A stretch of 64,000 bases of DNA from NCBI RefSeq assembly GCF_050589685.1, contig NZ_JBNGOS010000001.1, positions 124,001 through 188,000 on the forward strand. Direction: 5' to 3'. A model generated the notes under the pieces. The model saw only the letters and a program-made list of their open reading frames with translations. It was not told the DNA's origin and searched no databases. Origin of the DNA: Saccharicrinis sp050589685. GTDB taxonomy: Bacteria; Bacteroidota; Bacteroidia; Bacteroidales; Marinilabiliaceae. Shown here piece by piece: positions 8,477 through 18,702 of this stretch (its first letter is position 1; each line of letters begins with the position of its first letter). Position numbers and translations under genes: made by a program.

Positions 8477-10057
8477 TTAATCTTTAGTAACCATACTGCC
8501 CCACCAGTTATTGCCAGGATCAAAATCTTTGGATAATAATTTCAGGCGTTGTTTTTCAAGCTTAGGCATTTGTTTGTTGATGACATTATTCAGGTGTTTC
8601 TTTTCACGTTCTGCAGTCCATGTTGGATCTTTGGCTGGAAAACGTGCCCCCATTTCGTTGAGCATTTCAAACAGTTTCGTACTCATCTGTTTAACGCGTT
8701 CACTATTTTCCGAAGCAAGGTCGTTTGTCTCTCCCAAATCATCTTTAAGATGATACAATTCTTCATGACCATCTTCGTAATAATGGATGAGTTTCCAATC
8801 GCCCTCACGAATGACTGATGAAGGCTCTCCACCCTGGTTTCCGTAATGAGGATAATGCCAGATTAACGGACGTTCTTCTATACTTTCACCTTTTAAAAGG
8901 GGTACTAAACTAACTCCATCCGTATGCTCTTCCGGTTTTAGCTGTGCTCCTACCAATTCAAGCAAAGTTGGGTAAAAGTCAGTTCCGCTAACGGGCGTAT
9001 TACACCTTTGCCCATTTCCCAATCCGGGTACATTAATAAAAAATGGCTCACGAATACCACCTTCAAACTGGTAACCTTTACCTCCTCGCAATGGAAAGTT
9101 TGACGTAGCATACGCATCTCCGGCCACCACACCTCCATTATCACCTGTAAAACAGATAATGGTATTTTCATCCAAATTCATTTCTTTTAATGCATCAAGC
9201 ACTACTCCTACTGCATCATCCATCGCTTCCACTAAACCAGCATATACCGGATTATCCTGCGATTGACGTATAGGCAGAAAGTGTCCCATTTTAAAACCCG
9301 TCTCCGCAATTCCCATGGCTTCGGCTTTGTCTCGATATTTTGCCCATTTCTCCTGAACCGTTTGTATTGGGCCGTGAACGGCGTAAAAGGATAAATAAGC
9401 AAAAAATGCGGTGTCCTGATTGTTTTTTATGAAGTCGACTGTTTCATTTGCCAGACGCATAGAGAGGTTCTCTCCGTCAGGACCATTTTCCAAATTCGGA
9501 TTTTTATATGGAGAAAAGTATCCGCCATGTGGACTACCGGCGTCCCAACCACCTTTGTTTATATCAAAACCATGATCTTCAGGCCACGAACCTTTACCGC
9601 CGATGTGCCATTTGCCAGCAAAAAAAGTTTTATAACCGGCCTCTTTCATGGCTTCTGGCAAAGTAGTGTATTCGAGTGCTAAAGTATGTTTATACTCAGG
9701 AGGGAGCAATTGTGTTGCCCGTCCTTTTTTACTCCAGGCTTCACCTGTTTTGGCACCTATCCAATCGGTAATACCATGTCGTGCCGGAAACTTACCCGAA
9801 ATAATACTTGCCCGTGAAGGACTACAAACCCGACAAGCGGCATATCCATCGGTAAAAATCATCCCCTCATTGGCAATACGATCAACATTGGGTGTTTCGT
9901 AATATTTGCTACCCATTACGCTGCAGTCTGTATAGCCATAATCATCTACAAGAATAAAAAGTACATTCGGCTTTTTTAGCGCTTTCTTTGGTGGTTGATT
10001 TTGGCATGAAAACAAAAGGAACATTACAACCGGAAAAAGAATAATTCTTTTTTTCAT
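8477..10057 (-). CDS. S1-family sulfatase (lipoprotein)
   Basis: 526 residues with a lipoprotein signal ending at Cys18 (MFLLFSC). The sulfatase core begins PNVLFILVDDYGYTD (Asp38/Asp39 metal ligands). The maturation motif is CSPSR-A with Cys78 as the formylglycine precursor; GKWHIGG and FTGDNGG are further family motifs. The C-terminal subdomain (WHYPHYGNQGGEPSSVIREGDWKL) resembles the sulfatase remnant at 27425-27880, so the two were probably related enzymes. Length is normal. It is surface- or periplasm-anchored and probably acts with the downstream GH29 fucosidase, 89 bp away. The sulfate position cleaved is unknown. Confidence 0.93.
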   Translation of the reverse strand: MKKRIILFPVVMFLLFSCQNQPPKKALKKPNVLFILVDDYGYTDCSVMGSKYYETPNVDRIANEGMIFTDGYAACRVCSPSRASIISGKFPARHGITDWIGAKTGEAWSKKGRATQLLPPEYKHTLALEYTTLPEAMKEAGYKTFFAGKWHIGGKGSWPEDHGFDINKGGWDAGSPHGGYFSPYKNPNLENGPDGENLSMRLANETVDFIKNNQDTAFFAYLSFYAVHGPIQTVQEKWAKYRDKAEAMGIAETGFKMGHFLPIRQSQDNPVYAGLVEAMDDAVGVVLDALKEMNLDENTIICFTGDNGGVVAGDAYATSNFPLRGGKGYQFEGGIREPFFINVPGLGNGQRCNTPVSGTDFYPTLLELVGAQLKPEEHTDGVSLVPLLKGESIEERPLIWHYPHYGNQGGEPSSVIREGDWKLIHYYEDGHEELYHLKDDLGETNDLASENSERVKQMSTKLFEMLNEMGARFPAKDPTWTAEREKKHLNNVINKQMPKLEKQRLKLLSKDFDPGNNWWGSMVTKD

Positions 10058-10124
10058 TTTTTTTTAGCGTTTTATATAAAATTTTACTTATTCGTTCACC
10101 ACATTAGGTGTTTTGGCCTTGTAT

Positions 10125-11033
10125 TTATTTGTGCTTCTCCTGACTAAAAAGCCATTCAATCAATTCGGATTCTTTCCAAGCCCGTGCGTACGAGTTATGA
10201 CCAACACCCTCATAAATAGTTACGCGGGCTTTGTTTTTCTTGAGGCTTTTCAATGAATTGATCATATCTGTTGAACCCGTTAGTGGCACTACCTTATCTT
10301 TATCGCCATGAAAAGCCCATATTGGAATTTTCCGGATCTTTTTTACCATCAACGGATCTCCTGCGCCGCATATTGGAACAGCCGCCGCTACAAGTTTGGG
10401 ATAATGCATAACAAAATTCCAGGTACCATAACCACCCATTGAAGCACCCATCACATAAATACGTTTCTTTTCCACAGACTCTTCTTTTACTATTTTGTCA
10501 AAGATTTCCTTTGCCAGTTTCATGGGTTGACTAATAGGAATATCTTTCAACATATATGAACCTTCTTTCCAGGGAACGTTCACCCATTGCTTTTTGATAG
10601 GGCATTGGGGCATAAGAATGATACACGGGTATTCATTCTGTACCTTTTCATCCATCCACCCTGCTATCCACGGGCGCAATTGTTTTAAGTTATCATCTCC
10701 CCTAGAGCCTGCACCATGCAATGAAAGTAACAAGGGATATTCCTTATTTGGATTATAGCCAGGAGGTAAAAACAACCTGTATGGCATTTTCATCCCGTTT
10801 TCATCTGTATATATGCAAGCTATCGTATTCTTTTCATAAAAAGCCCTATCATGTTCTGAAATACCATTATTAAGATGAGAATCAACTTTATCTAACGGTA
10901 ATGTTTGCGCAAATGCTAGCTGCGCAAATAAACAAACAAAGAATACTATGAAGTTTCTGTTTTTCACAAATAAAAGTATATATAGGTACATCATCGAGTC
11001 TGTATTTTTTGAATAAAGGTTTGCGTATTTCAA
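10125..11033 (-). CDS. Exported alpha/beta-hydrolase (carbohydrate esterase-like)
   Basis: 302 residues. The hydrophobic stretch RNFIVFFVCLFAQLAFAQ is a signal peptide; starting at the second Met pair (about residue 14, position 10994) would give a more usual signal, so the annotated start may be slightly long. The fold is the PHB-depolymerase/dienelactone-hydrolase type: oxyanion LLLSLHGAGSRGDD, nucleophile elbow GASMGGYG, Asp region HGDKDKVVP and His in EGVGHNSYA. Such exported esterases in polysaccharide loci remove acyl groups; a peptidase role is less likely. It sits 67 bp upstream of the sulfatase at 8477-10057, and repeat copy 2 lies upstream of it. Confidence 0.8.
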   Translation of the reverse strand: MKYANLYSKNTDSMMYLYILLFVKNRNFIVFFVCLFAQLAFAQTLPLDKVDSHLNNGISEHDRAFYEKNTIACIYTDENGMKMPYRLFLPPGYNPNKEYPLLLSLHGAGSRGDDNLKQLRPWIAGWMDEKVQNEYPCIILMPQCPIKKQWVNVPWKEGSYMLKDIPISQPMKLAKEIFDKIVKEESVEKKRIYVMGASMGGYGTWNFVMHYPKLVAAAVPICGAGDPLMVKKIRKIPIWAFHGDKDKVVPLTGSTDMINSLKSLKKNKARVTIYEGVGHNSYARAWKESELIEWLFSQEKHK

Positions 11034-11047
11034 GGCACTCCACTTTT

Positions 11048-11228
11048 AACCCGGATTATGTATTGGGGCATTGCAAGTACAATAAAACAAGGCATTACTG
11101 AAACGAGGCATCACTTGTCCCGATTACTTTCGGGAGCATCTCTCTGGTGAGTTGAAGTGATGCAACCAAGTGTCTTGTTTTAAAGTAATTTCAATGGGTA
11201 ATAGAATTTCTAATGCATATGGCGGGTT
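11048..11228 (+). repeat. Dispersed TIR element, copy 2 (181 bp)
   Basis: Same element as 4138-4307, same orientation. It begins AACCCGGATTATGTATT and ends with CATATGGCGGGTT. It carries the hairpin insert TCCCGATTACTTTCGGGA but lacks the TTCGTCATGA segment present in other copies. It fills most of the spacer between the esterase and the propeller glycosidase in an otherwise tight operon, so it is probably transcribed as part of the mRNA. Confidence 0.8.
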
Positions 11229-11280
11229 TAAACTTTATTTACATGTATCACCAGCCGTTTACAATATGCATAGGTGGTAA

Positions 11281-12411
11281 TTACTTGCCCAATTCATAAC
11301 TTACAGGAATAGCAATATTACCACTTACATCTTTATCAGCAACGGCAACATAAAGCATGATGGGCTGGCCTTTTTCGTTGGTCAAAACAAAGGGACGCTC
11401 AACCCGTTTCGGTTTCCAGATAGTTGCATCTGAAAGGGTAAATTCCTTTTTCATAAATATTTTTCGTTCATCAGGCTGCCAGTCAACTCCATTTTCTGAA
11501 TTAAAGAGTGCCAATTCACTTTTTCCTATCACATGACAAACCATATAATATTTATTCAATATTTCATCATACCATATACAGGCATCTTCGGTTTGGGCTT
11601 CGTCATATACTGGTTTTTGTTTAAAATCGAATGGGCCTTCAGGGTTATCTGCATTGCCAACTAACTGAATCCTGAACCACTTGTCGTACTTCATATCATC
11701 ACCTTTCATAATCATTGTAAATTGATTATTACGGTAGATGACCGCCGGATTAACAGCTATGTTTTTGAATTTGCTATTGTCAGGTTTTACAACTGATTTC
11801 CTGGAACGAACAAACGGTCCTGAAGGATTTTCGGCCATGGCTACGCCAATACATTGGCTATTCCTAATTTGTGTTCTGTTTTCTTTAAACCAAATACTGT
11901 CAGGATAGCTGGCTTTGTTATTTCCTTCCTTAAAGAGTTCCCTAATATTGTTAGAAATATAGTATAAGCATATTTTCCCATCGGCTACAATAGCATATGG
12001 ATTATGCGCGTTGTTGATATCCCATCCCGTAGTTTTTTTGTTATGTAACACTACATTCACAAACTCGAATGGCCCTTCAGGTTTGGATGAAACGGCATGC
12101 GCAATCTCACTATACGTCATCCATCCATTAAACGTATACTTTTTGTTCCATCGGGAATAGTATGCATGATATGCTCCATTCCATTTAACCACAGATAATC
12201 CCCAAACATAATAATCCGGTTCTACCAGAATTAGTTCCGTTTTGGAATGATTAGAAAAACTATCGACAGCACAAGTTGGTAAAGTTGCAAACTTCAACTT
12301 TTTGTAATCACTTATTTCTTCATTATTGCGCTGGCTCGATGATGAAGCACGACCACAAGAAAACAAGATGGTGATGCTAGAAAAGAGTATAAATATTGTT
12401 GTTAGTTTCAT
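11281..12411 (-). CDS. Five-bladed-propeller glycoside hydrolase-like lipoprotein
   Basis: 376 residues with lipoprotein signal SITILFSC (Cys19). Sequence blocks EPDYYVWGLSVVKWNGAYHA, SEIAHAVSSKPEGPF, NAHNPYAI and TEDACIWYDEILNKYYM repeat the blade pattern of the GH-J/GH-F beta-propeller glycosidases (GH32/43/117 group). I cannot say which family: acidic candidates are in EPDYY and EDACIWY. Proteins of this kind are common in algal-polysaccharide loci of Bacteroidota and Planctomycetes, where they trim oligosaccharides exolytically. It follows the esterase/LamG gene by 58 bp and precedes repeat copy 2. Confidence 0.7.
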   Translation of the reverse strand: MKLTTIFILFSSITILFSCGRASSSSQRNNEEISDYKKLKFATLPTCAVDSFSNHSKTELILVEPDYYVWGLSVVKWNGAYHAYYSRWNKKYTFNGWMTYSEIAHAVSSKPEGPFEFVNVVLHNKKTTGWDINNAHNPYAIVADGKICLYYISNNIRELFKEGNNKASYPDSIWFKENRTQIRNSQCIGVAMAENPSGPFVRSRKSVVKPDNSKFKNIAVNPAVIYRNNQFTMIMKGDDMKYDKWFRIQLVGNADNPEGPFDFKQKPVYDEAQTEDACIWYDEILNKYYMVCHVIGKSELALFNSENGVDWQPDERKIFMKKEFTLSDATIWKPKRVERPFVLTNEKGQPIMLYVAVADKDVSGNIAIPVSYELGK

Positions 12412-12469
12412 ATAATATTAGTTTAATTATTTGTCGAATGTGTCCAATGTCTAGTTAGTTTTTCCTCGT

Positions 12470-14614
12470 CTATTGCTGAACCACAATTTTTTGCGTCGCT
12501 GAAAAGGAGTCTCCTAATACTTTTAAGATATAAGTGCCTGCAGCCGATTTACTATTTTCCAAACAAAGTTTACCCGATCCTTGATAAAGTAAAACGGTCT
12601 CGTTCATTATCCTTTGCCCTGTAATATTTACGATTTCAACATTTACATTATTGGCATTCAAATATAAGCCTAATTGGAAATCAAGACAGCCTCCTTCTTT
12701 AACCGGGTTGGGATAAACCATAATGTCTGTATTCTTATTATAGTTTGTGTGTCCTATGCCCGAATTTACGTCTTCGTTTTCAAGTACTTCCAACATAAAG
12801 TTGACCATCTCGAATAATACATCTTCGTACTCTTCTTTACCTAAATTAAAAAAAGCATGCACTTCGCCGGGATAAATAACCGTTCTTGCTTCTCCACCTT
12901 CCGCATTGATTTTATCCGCAAACAATTTACTTTGAGTATAAGGTATAGTTGTATCTTCATCGCCATGCATTAAAATAGTTGCCGGGGGATGGTCTCTTAA
13001 TTGAAATATGGGAGAATTAGCTTCGGCACTGGGATCTTCCTGGCCATAGCCATTCCATTGGCCAAAACTACCTTGGTCATTCACAAAGTCATAAACGCCA
13101 TTAAAGCCAATAAATCCAATTACCGAAGGATATCGCTGAGCGGCTAATGCTGCCAAGGGCGATCCTGCAGATCCACCACTAATAAACACCTTGCTTAGGT
13201 CGAAATTATAGGTTTCAGCATTGGCAATAGCCCATTGGTATGCCGCATCTATATCTTCCATGGCTAAAGTAAAATTCCCGCTGGAACCTTTGCAGCGGTA
13301 TGATATCCCTAAAGTTGCCATGCCCAGGTTTTTTGCCAGGTAGGTGCCATGCGGCGAATAGCTTGCAGCTGATGCCGATGATGTACCTCCGGACCAGCCT
13401 CCTCCATGAACCCAAATATGAATAGGTATTTTATCATCTCTTTGTTCAGGCAACACCAGGTATAAAGGCAGTTTATGTCCTTCTTGTGGAAAATCAACAG
13501 TGGCCATGGGATCGATTACTACAGTTTCTACACCATAGTTGTATTCGGTTTCTACCATAAAATTGTATTCTGACCTTGAAGCAATATCAAGTGGTACCCC
13601 ATCCGTTGATATCAGACCTTCATCGATTTTTACTGTTACTAAAGCACCCTTGGGCCAGTCTTCATTACGCGAATAAGTCATTTTATTGTCAACTATCGTC
13701 CAACTGCCATTAGCTACGGTTTCACTTTTGTTGATAAAAACTTTGGGGTAAGAAGATGTAGCGTCGATATTTTGACTCATAGATAAGATAATGTCGGCAG
13801 ATGCAACTAAGTTTGTTCTTTCTGCAGGAAGCACTTCATCCATGGTGAATTCTGACTTTACCAATTCAGGATAATCACTCATTAATCTATTTTGCACCGC
13901 CTGAAAATCAGCTGTACTGAGGGCGTCATCCATAATCTTTAATTCAGCTACCTCAGTATGATCATAGGTATATGAACCACCTAACTGATGCACCAGGTTT
14001 ATTACATGATTATCCGTATTATGCAGTATCTGCCCATCTATTTTTCCGGTTTTTAATAGGCTGGAACTATTGTCAAAATAGCTATAGTTCCCGTTCTCAT
14101 CCAAGCTAAAACCAAAATAGAAAAATTCATTTTCGGGCAGGTTGTTTAAAACCATATGTTTATATGCTGGTCTTCCGTATTGAAAGGCTATATCCCCATT
14201 CGCTTTTCGCACAAAGCGCAGACCCGAACAGTTATCCCAACTGTCATTCACTTTAAAGTTGCCCAAAAGTCCGGCTACCGTTCCCACATCACCAACTTTC
14301 CCTACATAAAAAACGGTAAACGAATGATCTGAGAAATAAGTACTCGATTCTTCAAGTTGGAGAAATGCCCCATCCTTGCTAAATCCAACATTTACTTTCC
14401 CGGGATAGGTTTCCTGCAATTGCTCACCCCCTAATTCCGGGTTGCTTTGTATGGCATCTCCAAACGCCTCTATTTGGTTTTCCCAACGGATTACCGCCCC
14501 AAGGTCATCCTCTATTATTCCCTGGTTATTTTTAAGCCATAGCAGGGTATTCTGACTCAGAATATTTGATATTGAAAATATAAGTACTAAAGTAAACGTG
14601 ATCGAATGTTTCAT
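12470..14614 (-). CDS. LamG - Ig-like - esterase - T9SS multidomain protein
   Basis: I place the start at 14614 (MKHSITFTLVLIFSISNILSQ), which gives a proper signal peptide and a 10-bp gap to the gene before; a longer frame would overlap that gene. Of 714 residues, about 22-245 look like a LamG/concanavalin-type module (HSFTVFYVGKVGDVG), about 250-350 an SbsA/Big-type Ig-like domain, about 365-615 an alpha/beta-hydrolase (IHIWVHGGGWSGG oxyanion loop, SGGSAGS nucleophile elbow, HGDEDTTIP, GEVHAFFN), and the last about 80 a T9SS sorting domain (VYPNPVKEGG). It should be a surface-attached carbohydrate esterase with its own sugar-binding part. Acetyl or other acyl specificity is not determinable. 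Confidence 0.82.
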   Translation of the reverse strand: MKHSITFTLVLIFSISNILSQNTLLWLKNNQGIIEDDLGAVIRWENQIEAFGDAIQSNPELGGEQLQETYPGKVNVGFSKDGAFLQLEESSTYFSDHSFTVFYVGKVGDVGTVAGLLGNFKVNDSWDNCSGLRFVRKANGDIAFQYGRPAYKHMVLNNLPENEFFYFGFSLDENGNYSYFDNSSSLLKTGKIDGQILHNTDNHVINLVHQLGGSYTYDHTEVAELKIMDDALSTADFQAVQNRLMSDYPELVKSEFTMDEVLPAERTNLVASADIILSMSQNIDATSSYPKVFINKSETVANGSWTIVDNKMTYSRNEDWPKGALVTVKIDEGLISTDGVPLDIASRSEYNFMVETEYNYGVETVVIDPMATVDFPQEGHKLPLYLVLPEQRDDKIPIHIWVHGGGWSGGTSSASAASYSPHGTYLAKNLGMATLGISYRCKGSSGNFTLAMEDIDAAYQWAIANAETYNFDLSKVFISGGSAGSPLAALAAQRYPSVIGFIGFNGVYDFVNDQGSFGQWNGYGQEDPSAEANSPIFQLRDHPPATILMHGDEDTTIPYTQSKLFADKINAEGGEARTVIYPGEVHAFFNLGKEEYEDVLFEMVNFMLEVLENEDVNSGIGHTNYNKNTDIMVYPNPVKEGGCLDFQLGLYLNANNVNVEIVNITGQRIMNETVLLYQGSGKLCLENSKSAAGTYILKVLGDSFSATQKIVVQQ

Positions 14615-14624
14615 TACGTATTTT

Positions 14625-17195
14625 TTATTTGGCAACCTCATATCGCAAAAACTTAAAACTGGCTGGTTGCTCCAGCTCAAATTTCAATTCACCTTTTTCA
14701 TTAATTGTATCTGACCTTATTTCACCGGTTTCGATATTTGTTAGCTCTATCGTTTTATTTTTGAAAAACCTGATTGCGATTTCCTTTTTTGATTCGCTAT
14801 TGTTTAGTTCCCTGAAAATCATCAAGTAACCGGTATTACCGCTAGGATTTACCCATTGAAACCCGGTCCAGTTCCCATTGTTTGGTTCATCCCCCAGCGG
14901 AAAAACATAACTATCGTACATCTCTTCGCGATAGTTTTTATAGGTCGCCAGCAAAGGTCTTATTTGATTTCTTGCCTCATCAGAATAATACTGTGTTTCC
15001 TGAAAGAATAAGGGGGTACCAACTAATCCAATGGCTACAGCATAAGGATGGTTGTGCAAATATGCATCACTCACCCTTCTATTGGTCTTTTCTATATTTT
15101 GAATAGAAGTTTGAAATTTATTGATGTTCGTGTATTTAGATACATGCCAGATATCCCTCAAAACCAAATGCGGTATATAAACTACATTTTCCGGCTTATC
15201 GGGTTTGCGGTTTTCGAGATAGATACACCCATATTCACGGGCCCAGAAATAACCAAAACGGGGTGCATTTTCTGTTAAATCCCAATTTACTCGCACTTTA
15301 TGGTCAGTATAGGCCACAAACTTTCTGATTTTACCGATAAGTTTCTCCATGTTGCTATGATTTCCCAAACTGGCAAAATCCAGTTTATAGGTTAAAAATC
15401 CAGCGTTATCATAATTCCATTTCAGGGATTCGTAGGTTACTGGCATCGCCGCTGCCCATAGTCCAATTTTCACCCCTGTTTCATTGGATTTAGCGACTAC
15501 ATTGGCCCATCCATCAGGATACCAGTCTTTGCGCAATGTCCATTGCTTGTTTTGCCAGCCATCGTCAATCTGCTGGATATCAATTCCCAGGTCAGCCTGA
15601 CTTTCCAATTCACGTAACACATTAAGTTCTTTTGAAGCTTCCCGGCCATGGCCCGACCCCCATGTATTAGCCTGCACATATATATCCCGGTTCGGATCAA
15701 CAGGATAACGCAAGCGATCGAATTGCTTCAATGCCAATTCACATTCATCCTGACCTCCTGCATATAGTATGCTCCATGATGCCCAGCACCATTTGTATTC
15801 ATCTGCTGAAATTTCATAAGGAAACAAAGAGGTTCCTGTATTTCTCAGACCGCTATGGTCAATCAGGAACTCTCCGGTTTCCACTCCATACTGGTTTACG
15901 CATTTATGCGATTCTTTCACCATCATCACTCCTTTGCCATCTTTGTCGATGCGAACCATGTTAGTCCAGTTTACCTTTTCTACCTTATCAACATCCTCTA
16001 CAGTAACTTTTTCTTTTAATATGGGTGTATCCGGCTTATTTCTGTGCTGCGTATCGTTATAATACCCCATGTAGGTGCGTTGGGTACCCGCTGTATTGAC
16101 AGGTAGATAATCAACCCGTCCGGTTGCCATCCTTTTTTCGCCTTGAATAGGTTCTCCACAATCCAGGTATCCTACTAACGAATATCCCAATGGTTTATCA
16201 GCCCTTATTTCATCTAAACGTTCCAACGTGCCATTGGTCACTTCTATTTCGCGATCACCCTTTTCATAAATGAATATTTCTGAAACCTGTGCTTTATCCC
16301 CTTTTAACCTATCAAAAAAGATACGACAGGTTCCATCCATTAACGCTTCCGAGGGAAGATCGACGATGATTGTTTCATATTTTTTACGGCTATTTTTAAA
16401 ATCAGGAAGCTTTGCGGATGAAACAACCTTCATATTGGTTTCTCCATCCACACTGGTAATGCGAACATCCTGAACGATTCCTTTACCTGAAAAATCCCAC
16501 CAGGTAAAACCTAACTTATATTGTTTTTTCATTTCCAAACCTTTCGCATGAAACTGAACTGATGTTTCGCTCTGAAGGGTTGTTGTTATGCACCTCTCAG
16601 CAAAAGCACCGGCAGCATAATCGTTTTTTTTCATGCCGCTAACAAGATCAAATTGAACATCTTCCCTCTTTTTCAAACCAGGTTTGCTGAGGTATTTATC
16701 AGCTTTACCTTTAATATAAAGTTGCGTCCTGATACCGGGAGCATCAGGATAAGCCCATATTACATATTTGACTGCACTTTCTACTTGGGGGTAATTAAAT
16801 TCTGCTACAATCTCAATATGGTCAGATGTAAAATTCTCATCGTTAGATTTTTTAGCCTTCAGGCTTATCAATTTCCCTTTTGTGTTTCCATCGATTAAAC
16901 CAAAGTAAGCCCAGTCTGCCTCAATTCCTTCTGGTTGGACCGTTGGTATTTCTCCATTTTTATAATCCCGAAAACTGACTGTTCGTAATCCAGCATCCGT
17001 CATTTTCCAAACTCGCTCAACCTTCCCGGTTGAGACAATAAGTTTATCTCCACCGGTTTTCACTACCGCATTTTCAAACTTATAATCAATTACAGGTAAC
17101 CGCTCCGTTTTAGAGCAAAATGTAAAAAGCAACAAAACGGAGATCGACAATAAGTTATTCCTGGTCTGCATCATCATAAATTGTGGATTACTCAA
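14625..17195 (-). CDS. GH36/GH27-like (clan GH-D) glycosidase lipoprotein
   Basis: 856 residues. The lipoprotein signal (LLSISVLLLFTFC) fits better if translation starts at one of the Met residues 7-9 (MMMQTRNN). An N-terminal beta-sandwich of about 450 residues precedes the barrel. Clan-D signatures are GIDIQQIDDGWQNKQW, KIGLWAAAMPV and FLTYKLDFASLG, with Asp606 the expected nucleophile, and WDLTENAPR near Asp639 a plausible acid/base region (numbering from 17195). Most likely an alpha-galactosidase-type exo-enzyme; anhydrogalactose or other alpha-linked sugars are possible in algal galactans. It is 10 bp upstream of the LamG-esterase and 32 bp downstream of a sulfatase. Confidence 0.75.
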   Translation of the reverse strand: MSNPQFMMMQTRNNLLSISVLLLFTFCSKTERLPVIDYKFENAVVKTGGDKLIVSTGKVERVWKMTDAGLRTVSFRDYKNGEIPTVQPEGIEADWAYFGLIDGNTKGKLISLKAKKSNDENFTSDHIEIVAEFNYPQVESAVKYVIWAYPDAPGIRTQLYIKGKADKYLSKPGLKKREDVQFDLVSGMKKNDYAAGAFAERCITTTLQSETSVQFHAKGLEMKKQYKLGFTWWDFSGKGIVQDVRITSVDGETNMKVVSSAKLPDFKNSRKKYETIIVDLPSEALMDGTCRIFFDRLKGDKAQVSEIFIYEKGDREIEVTNGTLERLDEIRADKPLGYSLVGYLDCGEPIQGEKRMATGRVDYLPVNTAGTQRTYMGYYNDTQHRNKPDTPILKEKVTVEDVDKVEKVNWTNMVRIDKDGKGVMMVKESHKCVNQYGVETGEFLIDHSGLRNTGTSLFPYEISADEYKWCWASWSILYAGGQDECELALKQFDRLRYPVDPNRDIYVQANTWGSGHGREASKELNVLRELESQADLGIDIQQIDDGWQNKQWTLRKDWYPDGWANVVAKSNETGVKIGLWAAAMPVTYESLKWNYDNAGFLTYKLDFASLGNHSNMEKLIGKIRKFVAYTDHKVRVNWDLTENAPRFGYFWAREYGCIYLENRKPDKPENVVYIPHLVLRDIWHVSKYTNINKFQTSIQNIEKTNRRVSDAYLHNHPYAVAIGLVGTPLFFQETQYYSDEARNQIRPLLATYKNYREEMYDSYVFPLGDEPNNGNWTGFQWVNPSGNTGYLMIFRELNNSESKKEIAIRFFKNKTIELTNIETGEIRSDTINEKGELKFELEQPASFKFLRYEVAK

Positions 17196-17227
17196 ATTCT
17201 AATATTAGCTCTATGCCAGGTTCTGCA

Positions 17228-18664
17228 TCATTTAGCATTCTTTCTTTTCCTTAAAGCCAGCGCCCTCGTTTCTAGTGGGAATTCACTATGCTCCGTTCTC
17301 ACCTGTTTTAGTATTTCAAGCATCTCCTTTAGCTTTTCTGGCTCTTGTAATGCGAGGTTATTTGATTCAGCTATATCAGAGGAGAGATTATATAGTTCAG
17401 GCTCGCCTTCCAATTTCCAAACGAGTTTCCAATCCTTTTGTCTGATGGCCTGAATAGGGCCTTGACGTTCGTTAAACTCCCAATATAGAAATTCATGTTT
17501 TTGTTGGTTTTCCTTGTTACCCATCAGCTCAGGAAGCAATGAGATTCCATTGATATCTTTGTGCGTAGGTTCAACCCCTGCCAAATCGCAAGCTGTTGGC
17601 AAAAAATCCCAAAAAGCTGAGGGGTGTTCACTTACCGAACCTGCTTTAATTTTTCCCGGATAACGAGCGATGAATGGAATGCGGATTCCTCCTTCGTATA
17701 AATCACGTTTTCCACCACGCAAGTCCCCATTGCTATTGAAAAACCTATCTTTCTTTTCATATTCAGGGCCATTGTCACTGGTAAAAAACACAATAGTATT
17801 TTCATCAATCCCATACTCTTTCAGCTTATCAAACAGTACACCTAAGTCCCTGTCCATACGCGAAACCATTCCCGCAAATGAGGTATTGCCTTCCGCATCG
17901 TTTTTATAATGTCCTTTGGTATTCATTTTGCGTTTGGGCCAACCCAAATTCAAATAAGGCTCTTTTGATTCCTCGGGAACTGTGATTTCTAAATGTGGAA
18001 TGGTTAATGCCAAATACAGAAAAAAAGGTTGGTTCTTTTCTTTTTGGATGTAGTTTAAAGCTTCATTTACAAACACATCGTGGGTATACTTACCTTGTTT
18101 GGTTTTAAAATCATTACCTTCAAGCAGGTAAATTTCATTATTCTGATATAAGGTATCCCAATAATAATGATGCGCATGACCATGTTTTTTGTAGCCTAAA
18201 AAATAATCGAAGCCATGCTCCGAAGGCATGTTGCTTTCGGTGTTACCTTCTGACAGACCCCATTTACCAATAATTGCTGTGTTGTAACCTGCTTGTTTAA
18301 GTTCGTTGGCCACCGTCAGCTCACTTGGCTTAAGATTAACTGGTTTGCCACTCTGTGTCCAAACAGGATTTCCTCTCACCGAAGCATGTCCCTGATCGTA
18401 TCCGGTTAACAAACTGGCTCGTGATGGCATACATACTGTTGAGCCTGCATAATGATCTGTAAACCTCATGCCCTCGGCTGCCATTTTATCCAGATTAGGT
18501 GTCTTAATTTTAGTTTGCCCATAACAACCTAAGTCACCATAGCCCAGGTCATCCGCCATAATGAAAATGATATTGGGTTTATTCGTTTCTTTTTTTGCCT
18601 CAACGCTTTTACAACTTACGGTAAGTAAAATGAGTAAGACCGATATTACAACGTTTAGTTTCAT
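17228..18664 (-). CDS. S1-family sulfatase (lipoprotein)
   Basis: 478 residues, lipoprotein signal LLILLTVSC (Cys18). Core motifs: PNIIFIMADDLGYGD, CMPSR with Cys78 as the formylglycine precursor, IGKWGLSEG, and FFTSDNGPEYE. The KHGHAHHYYWDTLYQN segment is of the arylsulfatase-A-like type rather than the type at 8477-10057, so the three sulfatases here probably cleave different sulfates. It lies 38 bp after the giant glycosidase and 32 bp before the GH36-like gene. Complete by length. Confidence 0.93.
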   Translation of the reverse strand: MKLNVVISVLLILLTVSCKSVEAKKETNKPNIIFIMADDLGYGDLGCYGQTKIKTPNLDKMAAEGMRFTDHYAGSTVCMPSRASLLTGYDQGHASVRGNPVWTQSGKPVNLKPSELTVANELKQAGYNTAIIGKWGLSEGNTESNMPSEHGFDYFLGYKKHGHAHHYYWDTLYQNNEIYLLEGNDFKTKQGKYTHDVFVNEALNYIQKEKNQPFFLYLALTIPHLEITVPEESKEPYLNLGWPKRKMNTKGHYKNDAEGNTSFAGMVSRMDRDLGVLFDKLKEYGIDENTIVFFTSDNGPEYEKKDRFFNSNGDLRGGKRDLYEGGIRIPFIARYPGKIKAGSVSEHPSAFWDFLPTACDLAGVEPTHKDINGISLLPELMGNKENQQKHEFLYWEFNERQGPIQAIRQKDWKLVWKLEGEPELYNLSSDIAESNNLALQEPEKLKEMLEILKQVRTEHSEFPLETRALALRKRKNAK

Positions 18665-18702
18665 AAATTTTTACTTCTTAATAATCATTTCATTTTGGCA
18701 TA

